The notes under the pieces were generated by a model. It was not told where the DNA came from. It saw nothing but the letters and a program-made list of their open reading frames with translations, and made no database searches. A program made the position numbers and the translations under genes. Below are positions 7,678-16,221 of a stretch of DNA of 64,000 nucleotides, one piece after another. The DNA lies in contig JBAXPR010000006.1 of NCBI GenBank assembly GCA_037132135.1, forward strand, positions 1 to 64,000, in the 5' to 3' direction. How positions within the stretch are numbered: the stretch's first letter is position 1; every line of letters begins with the position of its first letter. The stretch comes from BOG-933 sp037132135 (GTDB lineage Bacteria; Pseudomonadota; Alphaproteobacteria; Azospirillales; Azospirillaceae).

Positions 7678-8822
7678 CCGCCGCCAAGATCAGGGTTCTG
7701 GTGGTTGACGACTCGGCCTCGGTCCGCGAGACCCTGAGCGAGATCATCAATGGCGATCGCGATCTCGAAGTGATGGGCGCGGCCTCCGATCCATACGCTG
7801 CCGCCAAGCTGATTGCCGCCGAAGTCCCCGACGTCATCATCCTTGATGTCGAGATGCCGCGCATGGACGGCCTGACCTTCTTGCGCAAGATCATGCAGCA
7901 GCGGCCGATTCCGGTGGTGATGTGCTCGTCGCTGACCCTTTCGGGCACCGAGACCCTGATGGAGGCGATGGAGGCCGGCGCGGTCGACGTCATTCCCAAG
8001 CCCAAGGTCGGGTCACGCGAGTTCCTGCTCGAATCGCGCATCTGGGTCTGCGATGCGATCAAGGCCGCAGCCCGCGCCCGTCTGAAGGCCCGGCCGGCCG
8101 GCCCGGTCGCGGCGGCTCCGGCCGCCCCGGCGGCGGCGCGCCCCCCGGCCGACAAGCGGCAGCTTGGGGCGGCCAAGCTGACCGCCGACGTCATCCTGCC
8201 GCCGCCGAGCCGGCGCAAGAACGCGGCGCTGACCCGGACCACCGAGGCGGTGGTGTGCATCGGCGCCTCGACCGGTGGCACCGAGTCGCTGCGGGTGCTG
8301 CTGGAGAGCTTTCCGCCCGACATTCCGGGCATGGTCATCGTCCAGCACATGCCCGAGAAGTTCACCGAAGCCTTCGCCCGCCGCCTCGACAGCCTCTGCG
8401 CGGTCACGGTCCGCGAGGCCAGCGACGGCGCCACCATCCTGCGCGGGCAGGTGCTGATCGCCCCGGGCAACCGCCACACCCTGGTCAAGCGCAGCGGTGC
8501 CCGCTACTTTGTCGAGGTCCGCGACGGTCCGCTGGTCTGCCGGCACCGGCCCTCGGTGGATGTGCTGTTCCGCTCGGCGGCTCAGTATGCCGGGGCCAAC
8601 GCCATCGGCGTGCTGATGACCGGCATGGGCGACGACGGCGCCCGCGGGCTGCTGGAGATGATGCAGGCCGGCGCCCACACCGTCGCCGAGGACGAATCGA
8701 GCTGCGTCGTGTTCGGCATGCCGAAAGAGGCGATCAAGCTCGGGGCCGCCCGCATCGTGCTGCCGCTCGACCGGCTGCGCGACGAGATTCTGCGCACCAG
8801 CGCCACCCGGGAGGGCGGCTGA
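7674..8822 (+). CDS. cheB: Chemotaxis methylesterase/glutamine deamidase CheB
   Basis: A 382-residue CheB. The N-terminal receiver has Asp58 in IILDVEMPRMDG. An Ala/Pro-rich linker (about 140-180) is followed by the methylesterase domain with the catalytic serine in IGASTGGTESL, the histidine in VQHMPEKF and the aspartate in MGDDGARG. It removes methyl groups from receptors and resets their activity once phosphorylated by CheA. The start codon overlaps the preceding stop in ATGA, and its own stop shares a base with the cheD start, so three consecutive genes are translationally coupled. Confidence 0.95.
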   Translation: MTAAKIRVLVVDDSASVRETLSEIINGDRDLEVMGAASDPYAAAKLIAAEVPDVIILDVEMPRMDGLTFLRKIMQQRPIPVVMCSSLTLSGTETLMEAMEAGAVDVIPKPKVGSREFLLESRIWVCDAIKAAARARLKARPAGPVAAAPAAPAAARPPADKRQLGAAKLTADVILPPPSRRKNAALTRTTEAVVCIGASTGGTESLRVLLESFPPDIPGMVIVQHMPEKFTEAFARRLDSLCAVTVREASDGATILRGQVLIAPGNRHTLVKRSGARYFVEVRDGPLVCRHRPSVDVLFRSAAQYAGANAIGVLMTGMGDDGARGLLEMMQAGAHTVAEDESSCVVFGMPKEAIKLGAARIVLPLDRLRDEILRTSATREGG

Positions 8823-9490
8823 TGTCGCGCCATCGTCATCAAGGCTCGCCGCTGCCGGTCCGCACCCTCCTGCCCGGCGACGTCTATTGCGAGCGCAGCC
8901 CGGAGATTCTGGCGACCGTGCTCGGCTCGTGCGTCTCGGTCTGCCTCTGGGAGCCGCGGTTACGCTTCGGCGGCATGAATCATTTCGTCCTGCCCTACCG
9001 GCCGTCGAACGCCGAGCCTTCGTTCCGCTTCGGCGACGTCGCGGTGACCGAACTGATCGCGCGCATGCTCAGCCTTGGCGGCGACATCCGGCAGATTCAG
9101 GCCAAGCTCTTTGGCGGCGCCTATGTCCTCAGGGCCGGCAACCCGGAATATGCCGTCGGCCGGCGCAACATCGAGATCGCGGTCAGCGAACTCAGGCGCT
9201 ATAAGATTCCCGTCGTCGCCAGCCGGCTGTCGGGCATCCAGGGGCTGGTGGTCCGCCATTGCACCGATTGCGGCAAGGTCTGGGTGCGGCCGGTGGGGAC
9301 CATGGTCCAGACCTCGGAGCGGCCGTCCCAGCTTCACGAGCTATCCTGCGTTTCGGAGGACATCGTCACCGCCATGATCACCTGCGACCAAGACGGCCTG
9401 CCCGTGACCATCCGTACCCGCCAGACGCCGGCCGGTACGGCGGATTGCCAGATCTGCTCCGACTCACCGACCGGCGGGCGGCAGACATGA
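8822..9490 (+). CDS. cheD: Chemoreceptor glutamine deamidase CheD, extended form
   Basis: A 222-residue CheD. The catalytic cysteine lies in the VLGSCVSVCLW motif and the histidine in GGMNHFVLP. CheD deamidates receptor glutamines. The core fold ends near residue 155; the remaining 60-70 residues are an extension with two Cys-x-x-Cys pairs (CTDC and CQIC) that could bind a metal. The start overlaps the cheB stop by one base, and its stop overlaps the next start in ATGA. Confidence 0.9.
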   Translation: MSRHRHQGSPLPVRTLLPGDVYCERSPEILATVLGSCVSVCLWEPRLRFGGMNHFVLPYRPSNAEPSFRFGDVAVTELIARMLSLGGDIRQIQAKLFGGAYVLRAGNPEYAVGRRNIEIAVSELRRYKIPVVASRLSGIQGLVVRHCTDCGKVWVRPVGTMVQTSERPSQLHELSCVSEDIVTAMITCDQDGLPVTIRTRQTPAGTADCQICSDSPTGGRQT

Positions 9491-11295
9491 GCGTCAGCGA
9501 TCCCGTCGCGGGCGACAGCGCCGCCGCCGCCCGGGCGGCGATTCCGGGTTGGGCCAGCCGTCTGCGCCAGCGGGCGGCGCAGATCGATGCCGCCTTTTCG
9601 CCGCTGGAGCCGGTGTTTCTTACCACCGGCGAGCGGTTGCGGAGCCTGCACGGGCAGGTCTCCCGGCTTTCGGCTGCCGCCGAGTGCGCGGGCGCCCGGC
9701 TTTCTTCCGCCGAAATGACCGGGATGCTGGCCGGGCTGGCCGCCGCCGCCGGCCAGATCGACCTGATGCGCCGCCAGCGCGGCGGCCTCGGCGAGACCCT
9801 CGGCCGGATCATCTCCGGCACCGACGGCATGCTGCGGGCGCTGGCCGCGCTCTCGGGGATCATGGCCCAGGTGCGGGTGCTGGCCATCAACGCCAAGATC
9901 GAGGCCTCGTATCTGGTGAGCACCGGCATCGACTTCACGGTGTTCACCCGCGAGATCGCCCGCCTGGCCGGCAGCGGCCAGGAGACCATTGCCGGCGTGC
10001 ATCAGGAGCTGTCGGGGCTGCGCGCCGCCGCCATGCTGGCCCGCGATCTCCAGCGCAGCTTCGAGGAGCGGGATCTGCCCGAACTCGACACCGTTGCGGC
10101 CCAGCTGGCGGTGGCCATCGACGGGCTGCGTGCCTTTCAGGAACGGGCCGCCGATGGCGCCCGGGAAATTCCGGGCCGGCTCGGCGCTCTCTTCGGCCAT
10201 ATCACGGCCCTGGTTTCGAACATGCAGATTTACGATACCACCCGGCAGCGCCTGGAGCATGTCTCCCAGGCGCTGGTTCTGGCCGCGGACATGATCGAGG
10301 CCAGGGACGCCTCGGGCATGGACGGCGCCCAGGTGCGGGTGTTCGTCAACGGCATCGCCGAGTTGCAGGCGCTTCAGCTCGGCCACGCCAGCGACCATTA
10401 CCACGAGGCGGTCACCGGCGTCGGGCGCAGCCTCGCCGCGATGGCCGAAGGGGCGCCGCCGGTCGGCAGTCTCTGCGCCCGCGTCTTCGGCGGCGACGGC
10501 TCGGTGCAGGACATCGACCGCCATCTCGGCCGGGCCGGCGAAATCTGCCACGCCTTCACCGCCGTGCGGGAAAAGGCGGCGCGCAGTCTGGGGCAGGTGG
10601 TCGAGGCGGCGACCCGCGCCGGCACCCTGATGCGCTCTCTCAACTCGGTCAACGGCGACATGCGGCTGATGGGCCTGAACGCCGCGATCAAGTGCGGCAA
10701 CATGGGCATGCCGGGCCGGTCTCTCAGCGTCGTCGCCCAGGAGCTGCAGGGCTGCGCCGGCCTGACCCGCAGCCATGTCGAGCAGGTCGCGGCCAGTCTT
10801 CAGGCGATCACCGGCGCGGCGCAGGACATCGCCCTCGCCGACGACCGCGACACCGGCACCGTCGACGCCGGGGCGGTGACCCGCGACCTCGAGACCGGGG
10901 TCGGCCGTCTGCACGAGACGGGAGAGCAGCTGACCGCCCTCCTGCAGGAGATCGAAAGTCTCAGCGCCTCGGTGGTTGCCCTGACCGGGGTTGCGGATCA
11001 GGGCTTTTCCGGCAAGGCCGACTGCCGCCGCGCCCTGACCGCCGAAGCCGATGCCCTGAAGGCGCTGGCCGCCGACAGTGATCCCGGGCTGCGCGGCGGC
11101 GCTCTTGAGGCGGCGCGGCGCGAGGTTCTCGCCTTCACCGAGAGCCACTACACTATGGCCAGCGAGCGCTCGGTCCACGGCCGCGCCGTCGATGGCCACG
11201 CCGTGGTCAGTCTTCTGACCGGTGCCGCCGACGCCGCTGCCGAGGCCGCCGCCGGTCCCGCCGCCGCCGCCGACATCGACAGCCTGCTGTTCTAG
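9487..11295 (+). CDS. Soluble chemoreceptor-like protein with two degenerate hairpin tips
   Basis: A 602-residue, largely helical protein with no transmembrane segment or HAMP domain. Two segments resemble the receptor signalling tip: about residues 129-161 (VLAINAKIEASYL) and about 391-420 (LMGLNAAIKCGNMGM, then SLSVVAQEL). A normal receptor has one tip, LLALNAAIEAARAGE. The rest is predicted coiled helix with an Ala-rich C-terminus. It could form its own two-tipped bundle, or integrate or titrate CheA/CheW. It is the last gene of the operon, coupled to cheD by an ATGA overlap. The family name is unknown to me; a chemotaxis role is likely from context. Confidence 0.75.
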   Translation: MSVSDPVAGDSAAAARAAIPGWASRLRQRAAQIDAAFSPLEPVFLTTGERLRSLHGQVSRLSAAAECAGARLSSAEMTGMLAGLAAAAGQIDLMRRQRGGLGETLGRIISGTDGMLRALAALSGIMAQVRVLAINAKIEASYLVSTGIDFTVFTREIARLAGSGQETIAGVHQELSGLRAAAMLARDLQRSFEERDLPELDTVAAQLAVAIDGLRAFQERAADGAREIPGRLGALFGHITALVSNMQIYDTTRQRLEHVSQALVLAADMIEARDASGMDGAQVRVFVNGIAELQALQLGHASDHYHEAVTGVGRSLAAMAEGAPPVGSLCARVFGGDGSVQDIDRHLGRAGEICHAFTAVREKAARSLGQVVEAATRAGTLMRSLNSVNGDMRLMGLNAAIKCGNMGMPGRSLSVVAQELQGCAGLTRSHVEQVAASLQAITGAAQDIALADDRDTGTVDAGAVTRDLETGVGRLHETGEQLTALLQEIESLSASVVALTGVADQGFSGKADCRRALTAEADALKALAADSDPGLRGGALEAARREVLAFTESHYTMASERSVHGRAVDGHAVVSLLTGAADAAAEAAAGPAAAADIDSLLF

Positions 11296-11400
11296 CGCCG
11301 GTCGCGCTTCCGGTTCCGGCTCCGGCGGAGTCGCTCGGGGCTGGACATTCGCTTCGCGGCGCCGTATCCCGGCGCAGTGAATGCGGTGTGCTCGTCGCCC

Positions 11401-11431
11401 CGAGGATGCCCGCCCCCCGCGAGGATGCCCG
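11401..11431 (+). repeat. 12-base direct repeat spanning the panB ribosome site
   Basis: CGAGGATGCCCG occurs at 11401-11412 and again at 11420-11431, with 7 bases between. The second copy contains the ribosome-binding site of panB. It may be chance in GC-rich sequence, a remnant of a small duplication, or a translational operator. Confidence 0.4.
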
Positions 11432-11433
11432 AC

Positions 11434-12282
11434 ATGAGCGCTCAGACAGAGATCAAGCGGATCACAGTGCCCCAACTGCGCGCCCGCAAGGGCGAGACGC
11501 CGATCGTCGTGCTGACGGCCTACACCACGCCGATGGCCCGGCTGCTGGACCCCCATGTCGATGTTCTGATGGTCGGCGATTCGCTGGGCATGGTGGTCTA
11601 TGGCCTCGACAGCACCCTCGGCGTCACCCTCGAGATGATGATCAACCACGGCAGGGCGGTGATGCGCGGCGCGCAGCGCGCCTGCGTGGTGATCGATCTG
11701 CCGTTCGGCACCTACCAGGAATCACCCGAGGTGGCGTTCCGGGCCGCGGCGCGGGTGCTGGCCGAGACCGGGGCTCAGGCGGTGAAGCTTGAAGGCGGCT
11801 CCGAGATGGCGCCGACCATCGCCTTTCTGACCCAGCGCGGCATTCCGGTGATGGGCCATGTCGGCCTGACGCCGCAGTCGATCAACACGCTCGGCGGTTT
11901 TCGCACCCAGGGACGGGACGAGGTCACCGCCCGCCGGGTGCTGGCCGATGCCGAGGCGGTGGCCCGGGCCGGCGCCTTTTCGGTGGTGGTCGAAGGCACG
12001 GTCGAGACCCTGGCCCGCGAGATCACCACCCGCATCCCGATCCCGACCATCGGCATCGGCGCCTCGCCCAGCTGCGACGGGCAGGTGCTGGTGATCGACG
12101 ACGTGCTCGGGGTGTTTGCCGACTTCACGCCCAAATTCGTCAAGCGCTATGCCGAGCTGGGGCCGGTGATCGCCGAGGCCGCCGCCAGCTTTGCCGCCGA
12201 GGTGCGGTCGCGCAAGTTCCCCGGTCCCGAGCATTGCTTTGGTACGCCGGCGCCCCGGGTCAGGCCGCCCCATGAACGCTGA
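11434..12282 (+). CDS. panB: 3-methyl-2-oxobutanoate hydroxymethyltransferase
   Basis: A 282-residue TIM-barrel enzyme that transfers a hydroxymethyl group from methylenetetrahydrofolate to alpha-ketoisovalerate, the first committed step of pantothenate synthesis. It shows VLTAYTTPMARLLD, the metal-binding DVLMVGDSLGMVVYG stretch, VKLEGG and GHVGLTPQ. The ATG at 11434 has GAGGA 8 bases upstream; an upstream in-frame start would add 19 non-conserved residues. It overlaps panC by 11 bases and forms a two-gene operon with it. Confidence 0.95.
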   Translation: MSAQTEIKRITVPQLRARKGETPIVVLTAYTTPMARLLDPHVDVLMVGDSLGMVVYGLDSTLGVTLEMMINHGRAVMRGAQRACVVIDLPFGTYQESPEVAFRAAARVLAETGAQAVKLEGGSEMAPTIAFLTQRGIPVMGHVGLTPQSINTLGGFRTQGRDEVTARRVLADAEAVARAGAFSVVVEGTVETLAREITTRIPIPTIGIGASPSCDGQVLVIDDVLGVFADFTPKFVKRYAELGPVIAEAAASFAAEVRSRKFPGPEHCFGTPAPRVRPPHER

Positions 12283-13144
12283 ACCGCTGGCGGTTGTCCG
12301 CACCGTCGCCGAGCTGCGGGCCCGGGTCGCCCGCTGGCGCCGGGCCGGCGAGACCGTGGCCCTGGTTCCGACCATGGGGTATCTGCACGAGGGGCATCTG
12401 GCGCTGATCCGGCGCGGCCGGGCGCTGGCCACCCGGGTGGTGGCCACCCTGTTCGTCAATCCGACCCAGTTCGGCCCGGCCGAGGACCTCGCGCGTTATC
12501 CCCGCGACGAGGCCGGCGATGCCGCCAAGCTGGCCGGCGCCGGCTGCGATCTGCTGTTCGCCCCCGAGGTCGCCGAGATGTACCCGCCCGGCTTCGCGAC
12601 CTCGATTTCGGTCGGCGGCGTCAGCCAGGGCCTGTGCGGCGCGGCGCGGCCCCAGATGTTCGGCGGTGTCGCGCTGGTGGTGACCAAGCTGCTGCTCCAG
12701 GCGCTGCCCGATGTCGCGGTGTTCGGCGAGAAGGACTATCAGCAGCTCCAGGTGATTCGCCGCTTCGTCCGGGATCTCGATATTCCGGTGCGCATCGAAG
12801 GCGCGCCGACGGTGCGCGAGGCCGACGGGCTGGCGCTCTCTTCGCGCAACAGCTATCTCACCCTGGAGGAGCGCGCGATCGCGCCCACCCTCAACCGGAG
12901 CTTGGTCGAAGCCGCGGCCGCGCTGGCCGATGGCCGCCGCATGGCCGGGCCGGTGCTGGCCGAGGTGACGGCGCGGCTGCTGGCGGCCGGTTTTGCCGGC
13001 GTCGATTATGTCGAGCTGCGCTGCGCCGAGACCCTGGCGCCGCTGGAGCGGGTGACCGGGCCGGCGCGGCTGCTGGCGGCGGCGTGGCTGGGCCGGGCGC
13101 GGCTGATCGACAATATTGCCGTCGGTCCCGGTCCCGAGTCGTGA
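12272..13144 (+). CDS. panC: Pantothenate synthetase (pantoate-beta-alanine ligase)
   Basis: A 290-residue ATP-dependent ligase joining pantoate and beta-alanine. The nucleotide-binding signature VPTMGYLHEGHLALI is present near residue 31, followed by TLFVNPTQFGP, and FGEKDYQQL and LSSRNSYL later in the protein. The start lies inside the last codons of panB. Length is normal for the family (about 280-290). No gene for ketopantoate reductase (panE) is adjacent. Confidence 0.95.
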   Translation: MNAEPLAVVRTVAELRARVARWRRAGETVALVPTMGYLHEGHLALIRRGRALATRVVATLFVNPTQFGPAEDLARYPRDEAGDAAKLAGAGCDLLFAPEVAEMYPPGFATSISVGGVSQGLCGAARPQMFGGVALVVTKLLLQALPDVAVFGEKDYQQLQVIRRFVRDLDIPVRIEGAPTVREADGLALSSRNSYLTLEERAIAPTLNRSLVEAAAALADGRRMAGPVLAEVTARLLAAGFAGVDYVELRCAETLAPLERVTGPARLLAAAWLGRARLIDNIAVGPGPES

Positions 13145-13411
13145 CCGGCGGTGCCGGACGTGGCCCCGGGCAGTGTCCGAACCGGGCCGCGGCGGGTCGA
13201 TTTTTGGCCGCGCCGGGCGCATGGACCCTGGGAGTGGCCCGAATGGCGCGCGCGAGGGCCGGCGCTGCCACCGTGGCTTGAACCGGCGCCGGTGCGCCGC
13301 TAGACTGAGGTCCGAGGGGAAAGTCGGCGGTCGGTCCGCGACGTCCCCAAGGCTTATGGTATGGTGCGAGCCCGGACCGCGTCGGGGTCCGTCGCCGGAG
13401 CAGGGGGAAGC

Positions 13412-13942
13412 ATGAAGAGCAAGAGCGGCTTTTTGGCGCTGGGCGCGCTGGTGGCGCTGCTGGTCCTGAGCGGCCCGGTGCGGGCGGCGACCGGTGCGGC
13501 CGGGGGAACGATGGTGCTGGCGGAGGAGTCGGCTCCGGCCGATCAGCCCCCGGCGATTCGCGCCATGACCGACGGCGAGAAGGCGGCGGCCGGTTGCGTG
13601 ATCAGCACGGTTGCCACCATGGGCACGGTCTATGCGATCGGTCCCTCGGAATTCATCATGGTGGTGGTCGGCGGCCTGATCGTGCCGTCGTCGTCGCCGG
13701 TGCTGTTCGTGGGTCTGCTCGGCACCATCGCCAGCATGGCCTGCGGCGCCGGGGCGGCGATTACGCCGGCGGTGCTGTGGTTCGGCCGGCAGTTCGGTGA
13801 TCAGGGCGGCCGGCAGGCCGCGGCTCCGGCCGCCGATCCGGTGCGCAAGAGCTTTGCCCGGCTCGGGAGCGGCCTCAGCCGGGTTGCCGCCGGTCTCGGC
13901 GGCCGCGACCTGCTGGTGGCCGAGGCTCCGGCAGCCGAGTGA
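13412..13942 (+). CDS. Exported Cys-Glu-Cys hairpin protein, family member 1
   Basis: A 176-residue protein of no family I recognise. It has a signal peptide or N-terminal anchor (about 5-26, ending near VRAA), a short Pro/Ala linker, then one copy of a domain shared by the next three genes: MTDGEKAAAGC with Cys62, Glu80 in AIGPSE, a GG turn, Pro, LLGTI, Cys111 and ITPAVLW. Two hydrophobic helices flank the glycine turn and probably enter the membrane. An amphipathic tail of about 45 residues follows. GGGGGAAG lies just before the ATG. First of four tandem paralogues. Confidence 0.75.
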   Translation: MKSKSGFLALGALVALLVLSGPVRAATGAAGGTMVLAEESAPADQPPAIRAMTDGEKAAAGCVISTVATMGTVYAIGPSEFIMVVVGGLIVPSSSPVLFVGLLGTIASMACGAGAAITPAVLWFGRQFGDQGGRQAAAPAADPVRKSFARLGSGLSRVAAGLGGRDLLVAEAPAAE

Positions 13943-14016
13943 CGGCAATCGTTGGAACGCCGGCAGCGGCGGTGGTTTGAACGCCGTGCCAACGGCGACG
14001 GTTTGGGGGAAAGCGG

Positions 14017-14559
14017 ATGACGAGACTGGGCATGAAGGGGCTGGTGGTTGTGGCGGCGGCGCTGGCACTCGGCGCGCCAGCCACCGGTTGGGCACTGACG
14101 CCCCAGGCGGGGGTGACGATCGGCCTCGCCAATATGGTCGTGGCCCAGGCGAACCAGTCGGGCAGTGACCAGCCGGGCGCGGCGGCGGCTGCCGCCGATG
14201 CCGGCGGGCTGTCGGATGCCACGAGGCAGGGCATCGGCTGTCTCGCCACCAGCGGCGTCGCCACCGCCTATACCGTGTTCTGGGCCGGCGCGACCGAGTC
14301 GCTGATGATCGTCGCCGGGGGCCTGCTGTCGCCGGCCTCGACGCCGACGCTGTGGCTGGGTCTGACCTCGACCCTGGTCGCCGCGACCTGCACGCTTGGC
14401 GCCGGGGCGACCCCGGTGGTGCTGTGGGCGGCCGAACAGAAAGACAACATCGTGGCCAACCTCGCCTGGCAGATGCGCCAGACCGGGACCGAGCTGGCGG
14501 CGCTGTTCATGGCCCCGGGACGGTCCGAGCCGCATCAGCTGGCCGAGCGTGCCCCGTGA
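14017..14559 (+). CDS. Exported Cys-Glu-Cys hairpin protein, family member 2
   Basis: A 180-residue paralogue of its neighbours. A signal peptide (about 1-26, Ala-Leu-Ala type) is followed by an Ala-rich linker and one domain copy: LSDATRQGIGC with Cys75, Glu94 in AGATES, GGLLSPAS, Cys125 in AATCTLGAGATP and VVLW. The Cys-Glu spacing is one residue longer than in the other copies. A charged tail ends the protein. GGGGGA precedes the ATG by a few bases, the same upstream sequence (TTTGGGGGA) as before member 3. Function unknown. Confidence 0.75.
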   Translation: MTRLGMKGLVVVAAALALGAPATGWALTPQAGVTIGLANMVVAQANQSGSDQPGAAAAAADAGGLSDATRQGIGCLATSGVATAYTVFWAGATESLMIVAGGLLSPASTPTLWLGLTSTLVAATCTLGAGATPVVLWAAEQKDNIVANLAWQMRQTGTELAALFMAPGRSEPHQLAERAP

Positions 14560-14607
14560 CGACAGCCCAACCATCACTCCCGGAATGCCCGAGATTTGGG
14601 GGACACC

Positions 14608-15492
14608 GTGCGTAACATGATTTCTTGGAACCTGCCGGCCCTGGCGCTGGCGCTCGTGGTCTGGGGCGGGGCTGAGCCGGCGCTGGCGGTTTCGGCTTCG
14701 GCGACACCGACGCTGGTGGTGGCCGAGGCGACCGGTGACGGCGCCGCCAGGGATGCGGCGGTGGCGCCGCTGCCCGACAATGCGTTGCCCGGCGCCTACT
14801 GCCTCGGGGCGGCGACGGCGGCGATGGCGGCGGTCTATGCCGCCGGGCCGTCGGAAAGCCTGATGCTGCTCTCGGGAGCGATGCATGTGCCGTCGGGTTC
14901 GGCGGTGCTGTTCATTCCGCTGCTGTCGATTCTCGGCGGCGGTTCTTGTGCTCTGGCGGCTGCGGCGCAGCCGGCGGTGAGCTGGGCCATCGAGCAGTCG
15001 GACAACATTGCGGCCCAGGTCGCGGCGACTGGCGAGTCCTGGTTCGCGCCCCGCTCCGACCTGATGTATGCCTCGGCCGGCGCCGACGATATGGCCAAGG
15101 ACAGCGCCGTGGTGACGGTGCGGGCGATGACCGAGGGCGAAACCCAGTCGATGGGTTGCGTCGCCGGGGCGCTGGCCGGTTTCGGCGGCGCGATGGCCAC
15201 CTCGCCCGGCGAGGTTGCGATGCTCTCCTCGGGTGCCACCACCATCGTCTCCTCGACGCCGATCCTGGCGCTGGGGCTGCTCGGCACCATCGTCGTTTCG
15301 GGCTGCGGCATCGGCACCTTCGCCATTCTGCCGATCCAGGCCTTCTTCAATAATTTCACCGCGATCGGCGACAGCCTGCTCGGCGGTCTCAACCAGACCG
15401 GCACCATGGTCGGCGAGGCGGCGTCGCGCCTGTTCGCGGCGTTGCGCGGTGGCGCCGCGATCGAGATCGCAGACGGCGTTGCTGCCCGCTGA
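14608..15492 (+). CDS. Exported Cys-Glu-Cys hairpin protein, family member 3, with two domain copies
   Basis: A 294-residue paralogue holding the family domain twice. Copy 1 has Cys65, Glu83 (AAGPSES) and Cys114; copy 2 has Cys184, Glu202 (TSPGEV) and Cys233, so both keep exactly 49 residues between the cysteines. A linker of about 50 residues joins them. An N-terminal signal segment ends near EPALA. The GTG at 14608 is preferred because TTTGGGGGA lies just upstream, as for member 2; an ATG at 14617 is an alternative. Copy 2 lacks the GG turn and the TPxVLW end, so it is the most diverged copy. Function unknown. Confidence 0.72.
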   Translation: MRNMISWNLPALALALVVWGGAEPALAVSASATPTLVVAEATGDGAARDAAVAPLPDNALPGAYCLGAATAAMAAVYAAGPSESLMLLSGAMHVPSGSAVLFIPLLSILGGGSCALAAAAQPAVSWAIEQSDNIAAQVAATGESWFAPRSDLMYASAGADDMAKDSAVVTVRAMTEGETQSMGCVAGALAGFGGAMATSPGEVAMLSSGATTIVSSTPILALGLLGTIVVSGCGIGTFAILPIQAFFNNFTAIGDSLLGGLNQTGTMVGEAASRLFAALRGGAAIEIADGVAAR

Positions 15493-15543
15493 GGCGTCGG
15501 GGGCCGGCAAGACGTCATCAAAGAGGTCGAGGGGAGTTCGAGA

Positions 15544-16032
15544 ATGACCAAGGGTAAGCTTATCGCGGCGGTTCTGATGGCGGCCGTGCTCGGATTCGGT
15601 CCGTCCCGGTCGGCCTGGGCCCAGGCCCAGGGCAGCACCGGCACCGACGCCGCTCCGGCGGCCGCCGCCGATCCCGGCGCGCTCAGCGACGGCGAGAAGG
15701 CGGCGATGGGCTGCGGCGTTGCCGCGGTGGGCGGTCTTGCCGCCACCTACATTGCCGGGCCGAGCGAGATCACCCTGCTTTGGGGCGGCGGCATGCTGGT
15801 GCCGGGCAACAGCATCATGCTGGCCGTGGCCCTGCTCGGGCAGATCGGCGCTTCCGCCTGCGCGATCGGCGCGGTGGCGACTCCGACCGTGCTTTGGGCC
15901 TATGATCAGTCCGGCGCCATCGCGGCCAAGCTGTCCCAGGTTTCCGACGGCGTCGGCCGGCGGGTGATGCTGGCTTTCGGCCAGGGGCTCGAGCCGGCGC
16001 GTCAACTGGCCGACGGCGGCGCGGCCCGATAA
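15544..16032 (+). CDS. Exported Cys-Glu-Cys hairpin protein, family member 4
   Basis: A 162-residue paralogue, the shortest and cleanest member. A signal peptide ends near SAWAQA, then a short linker, then the domain: LSDGEKAAMGC with Cys57, Glu75 in IAGPSE, GGGMLVPGN, LLGQI, Cys106 in SACAIGAVATP and TVLW. The pattern C-x17-E-x30-C is exact. A helical tail follows. It is the last gene of the tandem array; a probable separate promoter (16116-16144) and 189 bases separate it from the ABC transporter downstream. Function unknown. Confidence 0.75.
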   Translation: MTKGKLIAAVLMAAVLGFGPSRSAWAQAQGSTGTDAAPAAAADPGALSDGEKAAMGCGVAAVGGLAATYIAGPSEITLLWGGGMLVPGNSIMLAVALLGQIGASACAIGAVATPTVLWAYDQSGAIAAKLSQVSDGVGRRVMLAFGQGLEPARQLADGGAAR

Positions 16033-16115
16033 GGTTTTGTGCGGCGGTTTTCCGGCCGCGGCGGCGCCCGCGACGGGGGCCGCCCTCGTTTCCGCCCCGA
16101 CTCGGATCAGCGGCG

Positions 16116-16144
16116 TTGCGCTGTGGCGGGCCGAACGGTATGGT
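16116..16144 (+). promoter_or_regulatory. Candidate sigma-70 promoter for the ABC transporter
   Basis: TTGCGC at 16116-16121 and TATGGT at 16139-16144 are separated by 17 bases, and the ATPase gene starts 77 bases later. The match is partial, so this is a prediction. If real, the transporter can be expressed apart from the tandem gene array. Confidence 0.4.
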
Positions 16145-16221
16145 TCACCCCGGTGCATCCGGCTTGAAGGTGTGAGGCGGAGGCGGGCCGGCAGGGTTTT
16201 CAGGCTGAAGCGAGAAGGCTC

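Noticed and set aside
13145..13411. TATGGT repeats upstream of the first tandem-family gene as a promoter
   Set aside because: No -35 element at a suitable spacing was found.
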